Positions 34,401 through 46,001 of a DNA stretch of 64,000 nucleotides are shown here, one piece after another. Every line of letters begins with the position of its first letter. Position 1 is the stretch's first letter. The DNA lies in the NCBI GenBank assembly GCA_949358305.1, contig OX442320.1:2806259-2870258 (forward strand), read 5' to 3'. The DNA comes from Strigamia acuminata (taxonomy: Eukaryota; Arthropoda; Chilopoda; Geophilomorpha; Linotaeniidae). The translations under genes were made by a program, and so were the position numbers. Below the pieces are notes generated by a model, which worked only from the letters and a program-made list of their open reading frames with translations, ran no database searches and was not told the origin of the DNA.

Positions 34401-36289
34401 GTCAAAATTTGTCCGATCGGAGGAAACCCCGCACGCGTCTTTTTCGCTCTGATGCACGCGTCACACGGGTCCATGTCTTTATTAGACAATTTCACTCCAA
34501 AAATATCTGTTGACTTTTCCATGTCAACAATACCTTTCGTGTGTAGATGTGCCATCCGGCCGTGCCAATAAGTGATATCTAACCCTTTATCTGCCTTTAC
34601 ATTAGGTTGAACCCCTTTAACTCTGTCGGCCGGAAGCGCACTCACGTCAGTTCCGCCGGAAACAGTTAAAGTCTTTGGAGTTTTACTGCCCTTAATGCCT
34701 TCCGGTGTTGTCAACACCTCACAGTAAGACGGTTTCGTAATTTCGCTCGCCTGCGTTACGCATTCACTCGGGTTAGGTAAAACGCTATTATTTACAACAT
34801 TAACACTTTCAGTAACATCTGCTTGGTTAGTAATCGGATTACTTATGCCAGGTGCTTCCGCATGCGTCGGAATTGCACTTGCATTTACAGAAGGAACCGC
34901 AATCTGACAAGAACTCTTGTACATTCTATCCGACTGACGCATGGCGGTCAGTATTGGTTCCGTAATCCGTTGTTTGAAAATGACCATTTTCCCTTCACCA
35001 ACTCGGGTTATATACCCAGCCTCATCAGTGCGACCGAGGGAAATCAAATTTTTAGTAAAATTTGGTGCGTAAAACACATTCTTTAATATGAATGGGTGCC
35101 CTTGAGATTTATCCCTTGATTCGAGCTTTATATCTCCTACCCCATCAATTTTGGATGAACCCTCACCCAATCGCACTGAATAATTCGAAAGAGGCTTATA
35201 ATTCACAAAACCATGTTTAGTGAAGGTAAAATGGTCCGTGGCACCAGTGTCCACGTACCACGCCATGTCTTGCACCCCCGATGATGTTACAAATGAAGAC
35301 ACGGTTGTCGTTGATTGTCCAATAGTCTGCTGAAGCGATGTGTAGAATCCTTCCAGTTCCTCAGAAGAGCTCAGGTTAGCTTTCCTTCCCCGTGCACGGC
35401 CTCGGCCTTTGCCGCGCCCACGAGACTGAGAAATGTTCGATGCAGATTTGGTCGGCACAATCGTAAAGCCCTGTTTCGATGAAGGGCAATCGCGTGAAAA
35501 GTGTCCTTTTCCGCCGCAGTTGTAGCAAACAATTCCTTTTTGCTGTGACCGTTGTGGGTTCGTCGCATAAGCTCCCGTTGCAGATGCAGTCGCATCCCCC
35601 GGCGCAGTCCCACCGTGGGTCCTGTTATACTCAGCAAGGAGCCTTTCTTTGACTTTAGCCACTGTAAAGTCGGCTTTGTCCCAGTGGTACACGATGGATT
35701 TCAATGCCTCGTATTCGGGCCCGAGGAAATCCAAATATTGAAACGCAATTTCCTTTTCCGATAAGGTAATGTCCACGTCCTTTAACTCTATCGCCTTCCT
35801 GTCCACCCTAGAGGTGAACACGACCATGTCGTCCCCTGGAAGCATTTGGAGCTGTAAAAACTCCCGGCGTAGCCTGGCTTGTCGCGCCATCGTGGTCGGC
35901 TGGTACGCCGTTTTTAACGCGTCCCACGCTGCCTGTGCTGTTTTATGTGTAACAGCAACTCCTTTCTGCGCTTCTGTGCAGCCGAGACAGATGGAGGAAC
36001 GTGCACGGGATTCGCGTGCTTGAAAATCGCGTTTCTCCTTCGGAGAGGCCGTTACGGCCAATGCTGGCTCAGTTCCAACAACGTGGCTCCAGACTCCTTG
36101 GTGCTCTAAATAGAGCTGCATATCTACTGCCCATGAGTCATAATTGTTGCCATCAAGTTTGCGAATGTTTACATTGAATGGCTTGGAAAAATCTTCCATA
36201 TTTTCACTAGCCATGATGCGATGCGTAGCACAATACACAAAATCACTTAGAATCACACCACTTGCAAAATATAACACTTTACCCACCAA
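31484..36289 (-). CDS. Gag-Pol polyprotein, Ty1/copia type (about 1576 aa from the likely ATG)
   Basis: One open frame in copia order: Gag of the UBN2/DUF4219 kind (KLDGNNYDSWAVDMQ), zinc knuckle CYNCGGKGHFSRDC (near 255-268), protease WYVDTGATDHF, GAG-pre-integrase finger (HGRMAHLHTKG ... CDACIRAKKTRAG), integrase core with Asp in HMDVWG, Asp in VRTDRGGEF and Glu in SVAERANR, proline-rich linker, reverse transcriptase (SKWIYKIKRD, DIKSAYLYG, catalytic YVDDLVIF) and RNase H (FTDASYATD, MESEF, KHIEVRFHYLRD). Integrase before RT is the copia signature. The open frame begins without an ATG at its first codon; the likely start is the ATG about 25 codons in, near 36214 (MASENMEDF). No stops or frameshifts, and all catalytic residues present, so the element may be active. 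Confidence 0.95.
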   Translation of the reverse strand: MVGKVLYFASGVILSDFVYCATHRIMASENMEDFSKPFNVNIRKLDGNNYDSWAVDMQLYLEHQGVWSHVVGTEPALAVTASPKEKRDFQARESRARSSICLGCTEAQKGVAVTHKTAQAAWDALKTAYQPTTMARQARLRREFLQLQMLPGDDMVVFTSRVDRKAIELKDVDITLSEKEIAFQYLDFLGPEYEALKSIVYHWDKADFTVAKVKERLLAEYNRTHGGTAPGDATASATGAYATNPQRSQQKGIVCYNCGGKGHFSRDCPSSKQGFTIVPTKSASNISQSRGRGKGRGRARGRKANLSSSEELEGFYTSLQQTIGQSTTTVSSFVTSSGVQDMAWYVDTGATDHFTFTKHGFVNYKPLSNYSVRLGEGSSKIDGVGDIKLESRDKSQGHPFILKNVFYAPNFTKNLISLGRTDEAGYITRVGEGKMVIFKQRITEPILTAMRQSDRMYKSSCQIAVPSVNASAIPTHAEAPGISNPITNQADVTESVNVVNNSVLPNPSECVTQASEITKPSYCEVLTTPEGIKGSKTPKTLTVSGGTDVSALPADRVKGVQPNVKADKGLDITYWHGRMAHLHTKGIVDMEKSTDIFGVKLSNKDMDPCDACIRAKKTRAGFPPIGQILTKGILDLVHMDVWGASQTKTLGGGNYFLLIVDDFSRFMWIYIMKKKSDVLGIFKIWQKEIERSTSKKVKAVRTDRGGEFISKEWEDYAQQEGIKCERTNAYSPEMNSVAERANRLILEGVRAMLIETGLPKRLWGELAVTLVYIKNLYPHPKLNNRSPYNVFYNKRASVRHLRCIGSKCYTHIPAQQRHSKLEPRAWVGALVGYCTDTKGYRIWDPSRNKIFGSKHVTVNENEYWYEKGNNINGRGKEQSQSFEYFNVSDLGLESDDETPTPVRLAPVHVPVPTPSQPSPGLVPPVQVPPVPGAGLPAPTVPIISTALPVTKLPLPQTPKHTVFQKPRLIEFTGEPTDETSDDEEVFQEALLASPNVRGGQGDVTIGGVPLLKLNMNDWDVRPYVRQTGRDAGTTYAHYVAPDKKRLRSRIEALHWCQANGYEFEANLFDFSGKTQNEDLPNPFAGCCALEPNTYEEAIKGERKTEWVDAMQEEIDIFNERKVYEEVDCEKDQQLLGSKWIYKIKRDNTGVIRRHRARLVAQGFKQRPGIDFTEVFSPVVNFVVILVLFCMLVVLMNWRDTHADIKSAYLYGDLDEVQYMSIPKGFQTQQNVGKCWKLYKALYGLHQSGRMWFERLHDRLLHIGFKPVPGFNCVYCMDRDVVLVVYVDDLVIFSRNEKIEKDVLSWITDHFQMVNLGPVTLLLGIEFTRVNGKILIHQRKYIERLCAHFKIDGSHKVHLPGAVGTMIMGVKKDEQIDTVFPYRSLVGSLLFLASRTRPDILFSTIVLSQYNERHSQRHINMLLQVLRYLKNTEDYCIDLSRCKSALLTVFTDASYATDVDQRRSFGGHVVFLGGVPVSWSCRKQKMTTLSVMESEFVAIVDGVRELIWLKRLFNMSVMFDYFGNLQPCVLADSTAAIQYSKNRVENKANKHIEVRFHYLRDLYESKVFDIRHVPGKLNVADLLTKWLARPRLTELCEHIFDL

Positions 36290-37335
36290 AAATTAGGCGA
36301 AAAATAATGCAATTCCACCCGGGGTACAGCTCAATAAGTGAGCACAACTTCTCCGACTAGTCGCTACAAGGACCTCCGACCGACACACCTGGGGTCGCGG
36401 GAAAATCCCCTTGCTTCGAGCAAGCCTAGCCGAAAATAAGACGACACTAGGCGAATGCCTAAAGGGTGCCGAATATATTAAAGGGCCCAAACAAAACCTT
36501 ATAATTATTGACAAAATAATTCCGAACCCCGATATATACACTTAAATGATGTGAAGATGGCAAGTTGTGATGTTTTCAGTGCTGGTAATCGTTGGCTTTC
36601 ACTTGTGCACCTGGCACAAGGCTTAACCGGTCCCAGCGATGCGCAGATACACTTCACGTGCAAATCCGCGATGCGTTTCGGCTCGTCGCACGAAACGCGT
36701 CCAAAAATGGAAAATATCGATGCCAATCGACCTGGATCGTTGTTCTGCACGCTGTACGAACGTCGTACGTTCGTATTCTGCTCGATATTGGCGAGCGACG
36801 TCGCCAAAACGTTGCGGAAATCAATCCCGATCGCCGCCGACGAAAAACGCTTCGTTTTCGATGAAAAATCCTCCAAATCGTCTCGAAACCAGTCCCAATC
36901 GATTCCTTCGGTCTTGTTGTGGTCCCCCGTCGTTAATTCCAGCGCTGGGATCCACACGTTGACTCGATGACAGCCCGAATCCGTCCTTAAACACAGGTCG
37001 CACCGGGCGCCGCCATTTTGAAATGACGCGTCATCGTACGAATGAAAATGAAAAAAAAAATGGCTTATAATACGCCGAAATGAATGCAAAAAGTACTTCA
37101 CTGTGTTCCTGCTGTTTATACAGCTAATTCTGCGGTGATTCAACACCGTTTTCGGATGAAATCCGTCCAAAACGATCGATCCTGCTTCGGGTCGCAATTC
37201 GCGGACTTCACTGCTCGGCGACGTGCGGGAAACGTTTCGTATCGCCCGTCCCTCGTTTTCCGTGCGTCGTGGCCGCTCCAGACGTGGAAAATCGCCGAGA
37301 AAGAACGTATTTCGACAGGAACTCACCCCCGCAAG
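36290..37335 (-). other. Unusually long copia leader with an open frame of about 270 codons
   Basis: About 1 kb separates the primer-binding site from the Gag start. Within it, 36505-37326 on the element strand is open for 273 codons. Its composition is mixed and it matches no family I know; a CDLC...C cysteine spacing occurs but is not convincing as a finger. It could be a small upstream ORF, a retained intron or chance. The leader also overlaps a second short open stretch at 36293-36541. Confidence 0.35.
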
Positions 37336-37347
37336 CCTCTGCTACCA
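37336..37347 (-). promoter_or_regulatory. Primer-binding site for initiator tRNA-Met
   Basis: On the minus strand, two bases after the 5' LTR, tggtagcagagg is complementary to the 3' end of animal initiator tRNA-Met over 12 bases. Copia-type elements typically use this primer. Confidence 0.8.
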
Positions 37348-37349
37348 CT

Positions 37350-37819
37350 TGTAGGCCATTAAATCAATAAAGTGAGTCCAATCCTGATTTTAGTCTTTTG
37401 CATTACTAGCACAAATTGTGCCGCCATCTTTATTGCAGTGGAAAAACATAACATGTGGTTTGAGGTTATTTGACCTCACAAACTATAGGGAGAACAAATC
37501 AATACTTCATTTAGTTGATTTGTCCTGTACACTATTAAAATATAAACACAACTTAGGACAGAACAAATTCCTATAATGCACAATGCTCATTTGAGCAGAC
37601 GACGATTAAATAAGTCATTATATGGAGGGAAATCAGTTGTGGTACATACACACGCAATTTATAAAAACAATAGCAACTGATTTACAATTCCGGGACATGA
37701 TACAATGAAATACTAATCGCGTAACAATCGCGCTAATTCGGAAACGCACGAAGTAATCTCTCCATCGTAAATCGGAACTGACTGTGACAACACTTGTCCC
37801 TAAACTTTACATATCAATA
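37350..37819 (-). repeat. 5' LTR of the copia element
   Basis: 470 bp, one visible difference from the 3' LTR, adjoining the target duplication ggttc at 37820-37824. Confidence 0.92.
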
Positions 37820-38130
37820 GGTTCTCCATGACCGGCTCCTGAAGGCGCGATTGGCGCCAATGGATCCGATAGAGTTCGCGGCTATGGGGTTCTTCAACCG
37901 AGTAAATTCGGCAAGGATCCTCCAGGTTTGGCTTCACGTCAACCCTGGAATGGTCTCAGGACCAAACGCAGGTCGCGACCTGTGTATCGTCAACGAGCGA
38001 TCAGATCCGCGGAACAACGCCACGGACATGATGCGCCCATCGACGCCTGAGAAGAGTCAAAGCATGGACGAATCTTAAATTGGATTCGTTCATTTCTCTC
38101 CATGTAAGATTCGTCTTAAATGGGGGGATG

Positions 38131-39095
38131 TGTGGTGATCTCAAATATTTCACCAACTTAGAAGATAAATTAATTGTGTCTTCTAATTAATTTGACTGTG
38201 GCACACGCCAAGTCAGATCATGTGACGAAGGGGAGGAAACTTCCCTAGGCACATATCACCCCAGGTTGGCTGGGGTGAAAACGGTAATTAACCGTTATGG
38301 TGCAATATTGGGCAATAATCCTTTGTTGCACCAGTTTCAGCTAATTGCGCAGATTATCTGCGCAATATTGAAGCGTGCTGGGCTCGCGCCCTAGCTTCAA
38401 TCGGGACTCTTGACAAAAATACACAACCCACAACATCACTGCGATATTTGCTCCGACAATACGTATTGACAGTGGACCGTGTAACCGTCAAGTTTCACCA
38501 GCTTGCTTTGTAACGACTTACAAAGCCAGCAATCTTGCTTGAATTAGCCGTCGCTAATTCCAGCTATCGAATCGAGAAGTAGAAGTTCCCGTGTCGCGTG
38601 AACCATCGCCGTCGCAGCAGCGCGAACTGTTGCCACCGCCATCGAACGTGAACGGACGCCTGTAGACGTGAACCACCGCCGCCGAGCCGTCGTACGAGCT
38701 GCAGAAGACTCACCGTGAACCATCGTCCCAGGACCATCGTACGTGTGAGTGTCGAGAGGAAAATAGCGAAAGCCATTTTCCTAACAACTTTGGTTGTCAA
38801 GCGCATTCGCCGCGCTTTGTAGCTTGCAACAGTCGTTGCAAGCCCTTCCATTGTTCTTTTTCCCGCTCTTTATTTCGCGACTCGTCGCTCTTAATAAATA
38901 CATATTTCATACTAGTCATTGTAATTAAACGAATAAAAAGTGTATATTTTATTGATAAAACTGTCTTTTTATTTCTCTTACTTAAAATTAACCCTAGATA
39001 ATTAACGGCCGCGATTGTAAGTCTTTTAAAGCATTCACCTGCGGTTTCACGCTTGTTTATTAGAAATAAGTGTGATAAAAACCCGGATCGCAGCA
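38131..39095 (+). repeat. 3' LTR of the right copy (965 bp)
   Basis: Begins TGTGGTGATC after the purine tract at 38118-38130 and ends GCAGCA. It is the inverted equivalent of 18937-19901, of identical length. Confidence 0.8.
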
Positions 39096-39934
39096 ATTTG
39101 ATATTCATATTGATATTATTATTATCAAATCTGTTTTTATTTCGAGTTATTTCGTGAATAACAGGCTAGAAAACCGGTCTGCCGTCTATTGGATTTTCAG
39201 CGAACTTTACAAGCAAAATACCGAGATGTCATCAGATATGTCGGAATCGGTTCATTATTACATATCTGGCTCAGTTGATGAGATATGTTTTGTTTGAAGA
39301 CATCGTGGGTCGACGAAACCACTCGGTGATTTTTATATTGATAATGTGTTTTCTTTTCTTTTCTTTGTTTTTCAGTGTATTAACACTGAGTTGGATTTGT
39401 TTTGAGTGGTATAAGTTGAAGTTGAATTTTAAAATGTTTGGCAAAAGTTTGTGGCAAATTGAGAGTGGCACTTTCCTTTATTCGTGCTTTTTATATTTGG
39501 AAATTTGAATTTTTAAAACAAAGATTATTAGGCTTTCATGCAAATTTGAATTGGTCACGCTGTGGGCTGATGTAAAGAGCGCAGCACATACATTTTCCAT
39601 CATTTGCGGCGGTCGTTGTGTGGGAACTAGTGGAGGAGGATTTGGCTGCCGTGCAATGCAGCCATCGCTAGGGAGAAATACGAGGAACGTCGTCTGTGTA
39701 TTTGATATTTGGTATATTATTCTGTGCGATGTTACATACATTGAAAGTGTAAACGTGAAGATGTTGTTAATAATCAAATTAAAATTTTATTCATTCGTTT
39801 TGTCGGGATTGTTGGAATTTCTAGATGGAAACGTGGAGCTGGTTTTTAGTGGTCGAGCGTCACTCGCTGGAGGTAAACAGAATTTGTTCTCGGGTTATAC
39901 GATACAATTTCAGCTATATCTTCTTACATTGCAG
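39096..39934. other. No gene seen; presumed 5' flank of the CSN5-like gene
   Basis: Unique AT-rich sequence between the LTR and the CSN5-like gene. Short open stretches exist on both strands but none resembles a known protein. An acceptor-like TTGCAG sits at 39929-39934, just before the CSN5 ATG, which may mean a non-coding first exon further upstream. Confidence 0.5.
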
Positions 39935-39939
39935 TGAAA

Positions 39940-41038
<1,099 letters not shown>

Positions 41039-41860
41039 CCGTCAAAATTTGTCGTTCTTTTTGTCCAATTGCCTTTTCTCTCCCAGTCAATTTGGCAATT
41101 CTTTCCCGTCCAATTTGGTGGTTATTTTCCATCCAATTTGTCGGTCCTTGCCCTTTAAAATTGACGGTACTTTCCCGTGCAATTTGAGCGTATTTTCGTT
41201 TATCCGATTTCCATCCAACATTTATTTTTCTCGTGTTTAAATATTTATTTTTTAGAGCTTAATTATTAATTTTTTTCAGTACATAATAATTTTTTTTTCA
41301 GTGCATACGTAATAATTTTTTTTTTCAATATTTATTTGTGATTTTATTAAGAATTCTTATTTTATTCTAGAGAATTATGTGGAGGATATGATTGCCATAA
41401 TGCCAGCTAAAAAGTGAATCACACCAAACCACCATCGTTCATCGTTTGAAGAGAAGGACCGATGACAACAATGACGGCGAGCAGGTCCTGTGCATTTTCC
41501 ACGTATAACAATAACTTTTTTCCAGCTGAATTTGGCGAACCATTTTAGCGATTTTTACTGCCAAATTTACCCTTTATTACCACTTAATTCAATTTCCTTT
41601 CCTGTCAAAATTGGCCGCTCTTTTCTTCTTTTACTCAACTTGGCCATTCCCGCCACATAATTTGGTTATATTTTCCGTCAAAACGCCCTATTCTTCGTGG
41701 TTCAATTTGCCCTTTCTGCCTTAGCCAATTTTATGGTGCTTTCCCGCTTAGCCAATTTGGCGATTCTTTTCCGCCCAGCCAATTTGGTGGCCGTTTCTCG
41801 TCAAAATTGGCGGTCCTTTACTGTCCAATTGGTTGCTTTTATTTTTTATTTACATGATCA
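41039..41860. repeat. Degenerate minisatellite of CCAATTTGG-containing units
   Basis: Two clusters (about 41039-41200 and 41575-41850) repeat variants of ttttcccgtccaatttggc at irregular spacing of roughly 22-30 bp. The first directly follows the last recognisable CSN5 codons, so its expansion or insertion may have removed the C-terminus. Confidence 0.6.
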
Positions 41861-41959
41861 TTACTTTTTTTCAGTACTTATTTATTTATTTATTTATTTG
41901 TTTTCTATTCATAATTATTTCTTATTAAAGGCTTTTATTTAATTTGACATGACCGTTGT

Positions 41960-42420
41960 GTGTTTGTTGGTTTCTTTCAAAATTTGGAAGTAAAAGTAGG
42001 AGAATGAAGGTAAAAGTTGGAGTTAAAAATGGAAGAAAAAAATTGGAGGTGACAATGGATGAAAAAAGTTGGAGGTAAAAATGGGAGAATGGAGGTAATA
42101 GTTGGAGAAAGAAGGTGGAGAAAAAAGTTGGAGTTAAAAATGGGAGAAAAGGGTTGGAGGTAAAAATGGAGGTCAAAGTTGGAGGTAAAAATGGAGGTCA
42201 AAGTTGGAGGTAAAATTTCGACATAAAAGTTGTAGGTAAAAATGGGAGAATGGTAGTAAAAGTTGGAGTTAAAATATTGCAGAATGGATGTAAAGTTGTA
42301 GGTAAAAATGGGAGAATGGTGGTAAAATTCGGAGCTAAAAAATGGGAGAATGGAGGTAAAAGTTGTAGTTAAAAATGGGAGAATGGTTGTAAAAGTTGTA
42401 GGTAAAATTTGTCTGGCAGA
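41960..42420. repeat. Degenerate purine-rich minisatellite
   Basis: Irregular tandem array of gttggaggtaaaaatgg and gggagaatggaggtaaaa variants. It is strand-asymmetric (G and A on the plus strand). No coding content. Confidence 0.75.
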
Positions 42421-45400
42421 TCCCTCTTAGCACGTGTGAATTCTAAATCAAAAAAAATTTTCCTGCCAGTTGCAAAATCAAAACTTGAAAAATAGATTTG
42501 AAAGTCTAAACTTTTTATTTAAGTTCCTATAATTTTTGGGAATTAAAATAAAGAAATTTCTTTGTTGGGCCAAAAGAGTACACGAATACATGAGTATGAA
42601 TACTCGAATTAGAGAATGGAAAATGTAAGGTAAGTAAAAAACAGCATAAGACGACAAGAAATGTAACTAATGACGCTTAATGTTTTTTTTAAAAATTTTT
42701 ATTTAAGTTAACTTTATTGCAGGTTCGGCTGTTTGCTACAGTGCCTTTCATTACCAATAATAACTGGTCAACCATTTTACACCTAATGCTGCATTTGCAT
42801 TAGCTTCTAATGTATGAAATATTCTGTAAAAGTCGCTTGGTGATGTTGGGGATGAGCAGAAGAAAGGCTAGAAGACTGCACTGATGACTGATAATCTAAT
42901 TATATTTCTGATGCAAATACTCGACAAACTCAGAGTTGGATCAGAGTAATCAACTATCCAAAATTACCGAATATCATTCTTGTGGTAATATTTCTTTCTA
43001 ATATTTTACGGGAAAAAAACAAAAAAACCAGGCACGTCATTACAAACAAGTCTAACACGATGATATCTCCAAGAGTCGATAAAAGAAAATTTGTGCACGG
43101 CATATTCCATCAACAAGAAGTTCAAGAAATATTGGTTCGCTTGGAAATGGCTGCTAAACTCAACCACGAAATACCGCATTCACTTGTCGGTAGAAACACT
43201 TGTTAAATCTGGGAAGATGCATGAAGCCAGAAAAAGCAGTACAACCAACAATCATTCTACAGTTGGTATAATCCGATGAGGTTGCAAACATTTCTTACAG
43301 TAAATATCTCGGGATTTCATTTCATTTAAGTTTTGTTAAATCGTCTGATTGGCGCGATATTTTGCCATGGTTTCAATCAAGCGGCGATGAATCTGTTTAT
43401 TCCCCTCGAAAGTTAGCTTTAAAACTTTTTCGATATTGTGTGGGATCCATTTCTGAACCAGGAGTTATTTTTTGTTAACCACAGTTTGAAAATCTGCATT
43501 CAGATGTTATGGAAGAACTTTGGCCAAAACAACACAATTCTTCGTTTACCACTCGGGACTTTCAATATGACAAAAGCGTTTAAAATTTGGAAAAATGACG
43601 ACAACCGCAATTGACACTGAGCAATTTTGCAATAAATGCTCAGGAATATTTGCTCTTTTTTGAAAAATATCGAGGGGATTTTAGTTTTACACAATGCTAA
43701 AAAAAAAAAAAAAAAATAGGAAAAATAGGAGAAGAGAAGGAAAAGGAAAAATAGGAGAAGAGAAGGAAAAAGGAAAATAGGAGAGGAGAAGGAAAAGAGA
43801 AAATAGAAGAAGATTCCCAGTCGAATATAATTCCAGTTGAAAGGAAGGCCATTTCCCTTTAAGAATCCAGGTCGAAAATAATCCTCCCTCCCTGACAAGT
43901 GCGACAAAGCTGCTATCTATGAAGATTATTATGGAATTTACATGCGAGAAAACGGGATTTTCGTCAAAACTTTTTAGGTTTGTACGACTAGCACGAGAGG
44001 GCGCTAGTATTTTTAATCAAATATATCGAGCGATTCAAAGCGAATTTATTTCTTAGTGCTTGAAGTGTTTTCACAGAAATACAATAAAAAAAAATGTTCA
44101 CAATGATGAATTAAGTTATTACATACAAATAAAGAAAACAAAAACAAAAGCGTCGTTAGTATAGTTACCGCTTTTTGGCACCAGGCGGCAAGTTCGTCAC
44201 TTCACGTAGCCCGCGCTCATTAAATATTCAAACTGAAAATTCGACCGAGAAGAAGAAATTGCAGAGAAATTGCCTGAAATTGCTCATTAACTATGCATGG
44301 GAAATGTTCGAATTTGAGTTGTTTTTCATGGTGGGTTTTGTTAGCGTTTGTGCTAATTATGTATTCAAGATTCTATAAACAACAAGTGCAGCAACTGGCG
44401 CTTAATCTCGAGTAAGTTTTGAGTTACTTTAATTTAAATTAATTAATTCTTTAATATATATTTTGAATGACTTTCACGCGGTTGAATTAACTTTGTGAGG
44501 CTTCTTTTCGCCGCCATTGTTTGTCGTTCCTCGCAACTATTGCTTGTCGTTTCTCGCCGCCATTGTTTGTCATTCCTCGCCATTGTCTCATCTTTTTAGT
44601 AAGTGAATTTAATTAAATAGTATATAATTTATTTATTCTATTTTTCTGAAGCGTGTATTGCTTCTCAGTTTATTTAATACCTTTTGTAAACTATTAATTT
44701 AATCGTTTTAGTTTTATCGTGCACTACGCACTATTTAGTCCTAGTTTTAATTCAATATTTCTCGTGAGTTTCCTTTAGTTTTTCACGGCCTTTTGTTGCC
44801 ATTATTTACACATTAATTATACTAGAACATTTTATTTTATTTTCATGAAATTTTGTTATTTATCTAGTCGATATTTTTTCTCATTTTTCTTAGTTTATCC
44901 AACGTCTAAGAAAGCCGCCATTTTATTTGTGTAATATATGAACAAGAAGATGTCGTGAGCCCGCAATATGAGGTGAAGAACACTGAACACATCCATAGCA
45001 CACGAAGCTTTTCTTTTGCATTTTATACTAAATTATTTAAATTTTATTTTATTTTTATTTCTTGTATTTTTATGATAATTTCGTGTATTCGCTGATATTT
45101 TTGTTTGTGCATTGACCAGCTAGGTTTCATTTATTTGTTAATTTGTTTTATATTTTTATCGTTTTGGTTATTCCAGATTTAGGGACAACTTCAGACAGGA
45201 AAGACGAGGACGCCAGTGAAGACATCAGGAAGACTAAAGGTAAACTTATTTTCCAGGGCCTAGGATTGGGCCCCTAGGTCCTGGCCCTTCAAACATAAAG
45301 GCACTGTGGCTTAACTGGGTTTTCCGGGTCATGAGTGATAGCTGTCCTTTTTCAGCTTAAACCTGGGAAAAAGCTTTTTTGGGTATCTTTTTTTATGAAA

Positions 45401-45980
45401 AAATTTGTGGCGCATTTTACTTTGTAAGAATGTTGTTTTTTAAAAACACATTTTGTAAGTTTGTGTTTAGTGTTTAAAATTTTTAATTTTATTTCCGAAA
45501 TTTGAGTTACACATTACAATTTTAATTTTTAAAGTGCAATATTACTTGTCTCGTGGTTTTATTCGCTTCTGTACGTCGCTATTCGTCCGCGTATTCTAAA
45601 GAGAAAAAAAATTTGTTTTAATATAAAGTAGAGCCTGCATAAAAAATTAAATATACTTACCTTTGCTAGTTTTTGTCCTGGCCAGTTGTGTTGAAGCGCG
45701 TGCCTAAAGATAATTAAAATAAAATATGCCTGCGTTGTTAAAATTTTTAGTAGTCTGCATTGAAAATAATTTACTTACCTTTAAGTGGCTTTTCTTACGG
45801 CCGTTTATCCATGGTGCTCTTGTAAAAGAAATTAAATTTTTAAGTGGTCTGCATATTGAAAAGTTATCTTTAAACATTTACCTTTAGAAGTTAAATTATT
45901 TTTCCAGATGTTGCTGGCGAGCCTCCGAGCCGAGCTGACCACTGGCTTCCGTTTCCTGCTTGTGAAGAATATCGATGAGT
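42421..45980. other. Gene-poor AT-rich DNA
   Basis: No gene is supported. Noted within it: an open stretch of 49 codons after an acceptor-like TTTAAG (43330-43476, containing SSDWRDILPWFQSSGDES), followed by a stop and resembling a decayed exon of unknown family; a purine repeat (aaaaataggagaagagaaggaaaagg) at about 43715-43800 after a poly-A run; and three copies of cgccattgtttgtcgttcctcg variants at 44510-44590. Confidence 0.4.
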
Positions 45981-46001
45981 CGCCGCTAGGATGTAATTGG
46001 A

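Larger units (their letters stand above)
30995..37819 (-). mobile_element. Complete young Ty1/copia LTR retrotransposon
   Basis: Two 470-bp LTRs (30995-31464 and 37350-37819) differ by one base that I can see (cacgaact versus cacgaagt). The element is flanked by the 5-bp duplication ggttc (30990-30994 and 37820-37824). The uninterrupted left copy of the host sequence gives the empty site and confirms the ends. A primer-binding site, one gag-pol frame and a polypurine tract are intact. On the element strand the LTR runs TATTGATATG...GGCCTACA, so it starts TA and not the usual TG. Confidence 0.95.
28464..38078 (+). pseudogene. Right copy of the spliced third gene, split by the copia insertion
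   Basis: Exons 28464-28512, 28579-28709 and 28978-30994, continued after the copia element at 37825-38078. The third exon totals 2271 bases without the insertion, exactly the length in the left copy, and the frame is otherwise open. Start, donor and acceptor sites are the same as in the left copy. The 6.8-kb copia element sits at about residue 733 and must disrupt the protein unless it is spliced out, for which I see no evidence. The near-perfect preservation of both copies argues that the duplication is recent or homogenised by gene conversion across the palindrome. Confidence 0.8.
18937..39095. mobile_element. Head-to-head pair of a second Ty3/gypsy element (giant palindrome)
   Basis: The minus-strand copy (27160 down to 18937) and the plus-strand copy (27160 up to 39095) are near-identical from about 24040 outward and from about 27160 outward. 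After removing the copia insertion, the arms are about 4.14 kb of internal sequence plus a 965-bp LTR each. The unique centre (about 24041-27159) holds the only gag end, protease and reverse transcriptase. Both copies lack a 5' LTR and most of gag. The two outer flanks (aatct and atttg) do not form a target duplication, and the left flank is satellite while the right is not. This points to fusion of two truncated copies or to rearrangement, not one simple insertion. Confidence 0.85.

Noticed and set aside
18937-39095. A DNA transposon or Maverick-like element with 5-kb terminal inverted repeats
   Set aside because: The inverted ends are LTRs preceded by polypurine tracts and retroelement genes. 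No DNA polymerase B, packaging ATPase or capsid genes are present, and no target duplication flanks the unit.
41371-41420. Alternative last exon for CSN5 after TTCTAG
   Set aside because: The encoded residues do not resemble the CSN5 C-terminus in any frame.
42982-43280. Short ORFs with a possible protein (HGIFHQQEVQEILVRLEM)
   Set aside because: No family recognised, no convincing splice structure, stops nearby; not enough to call a gene.
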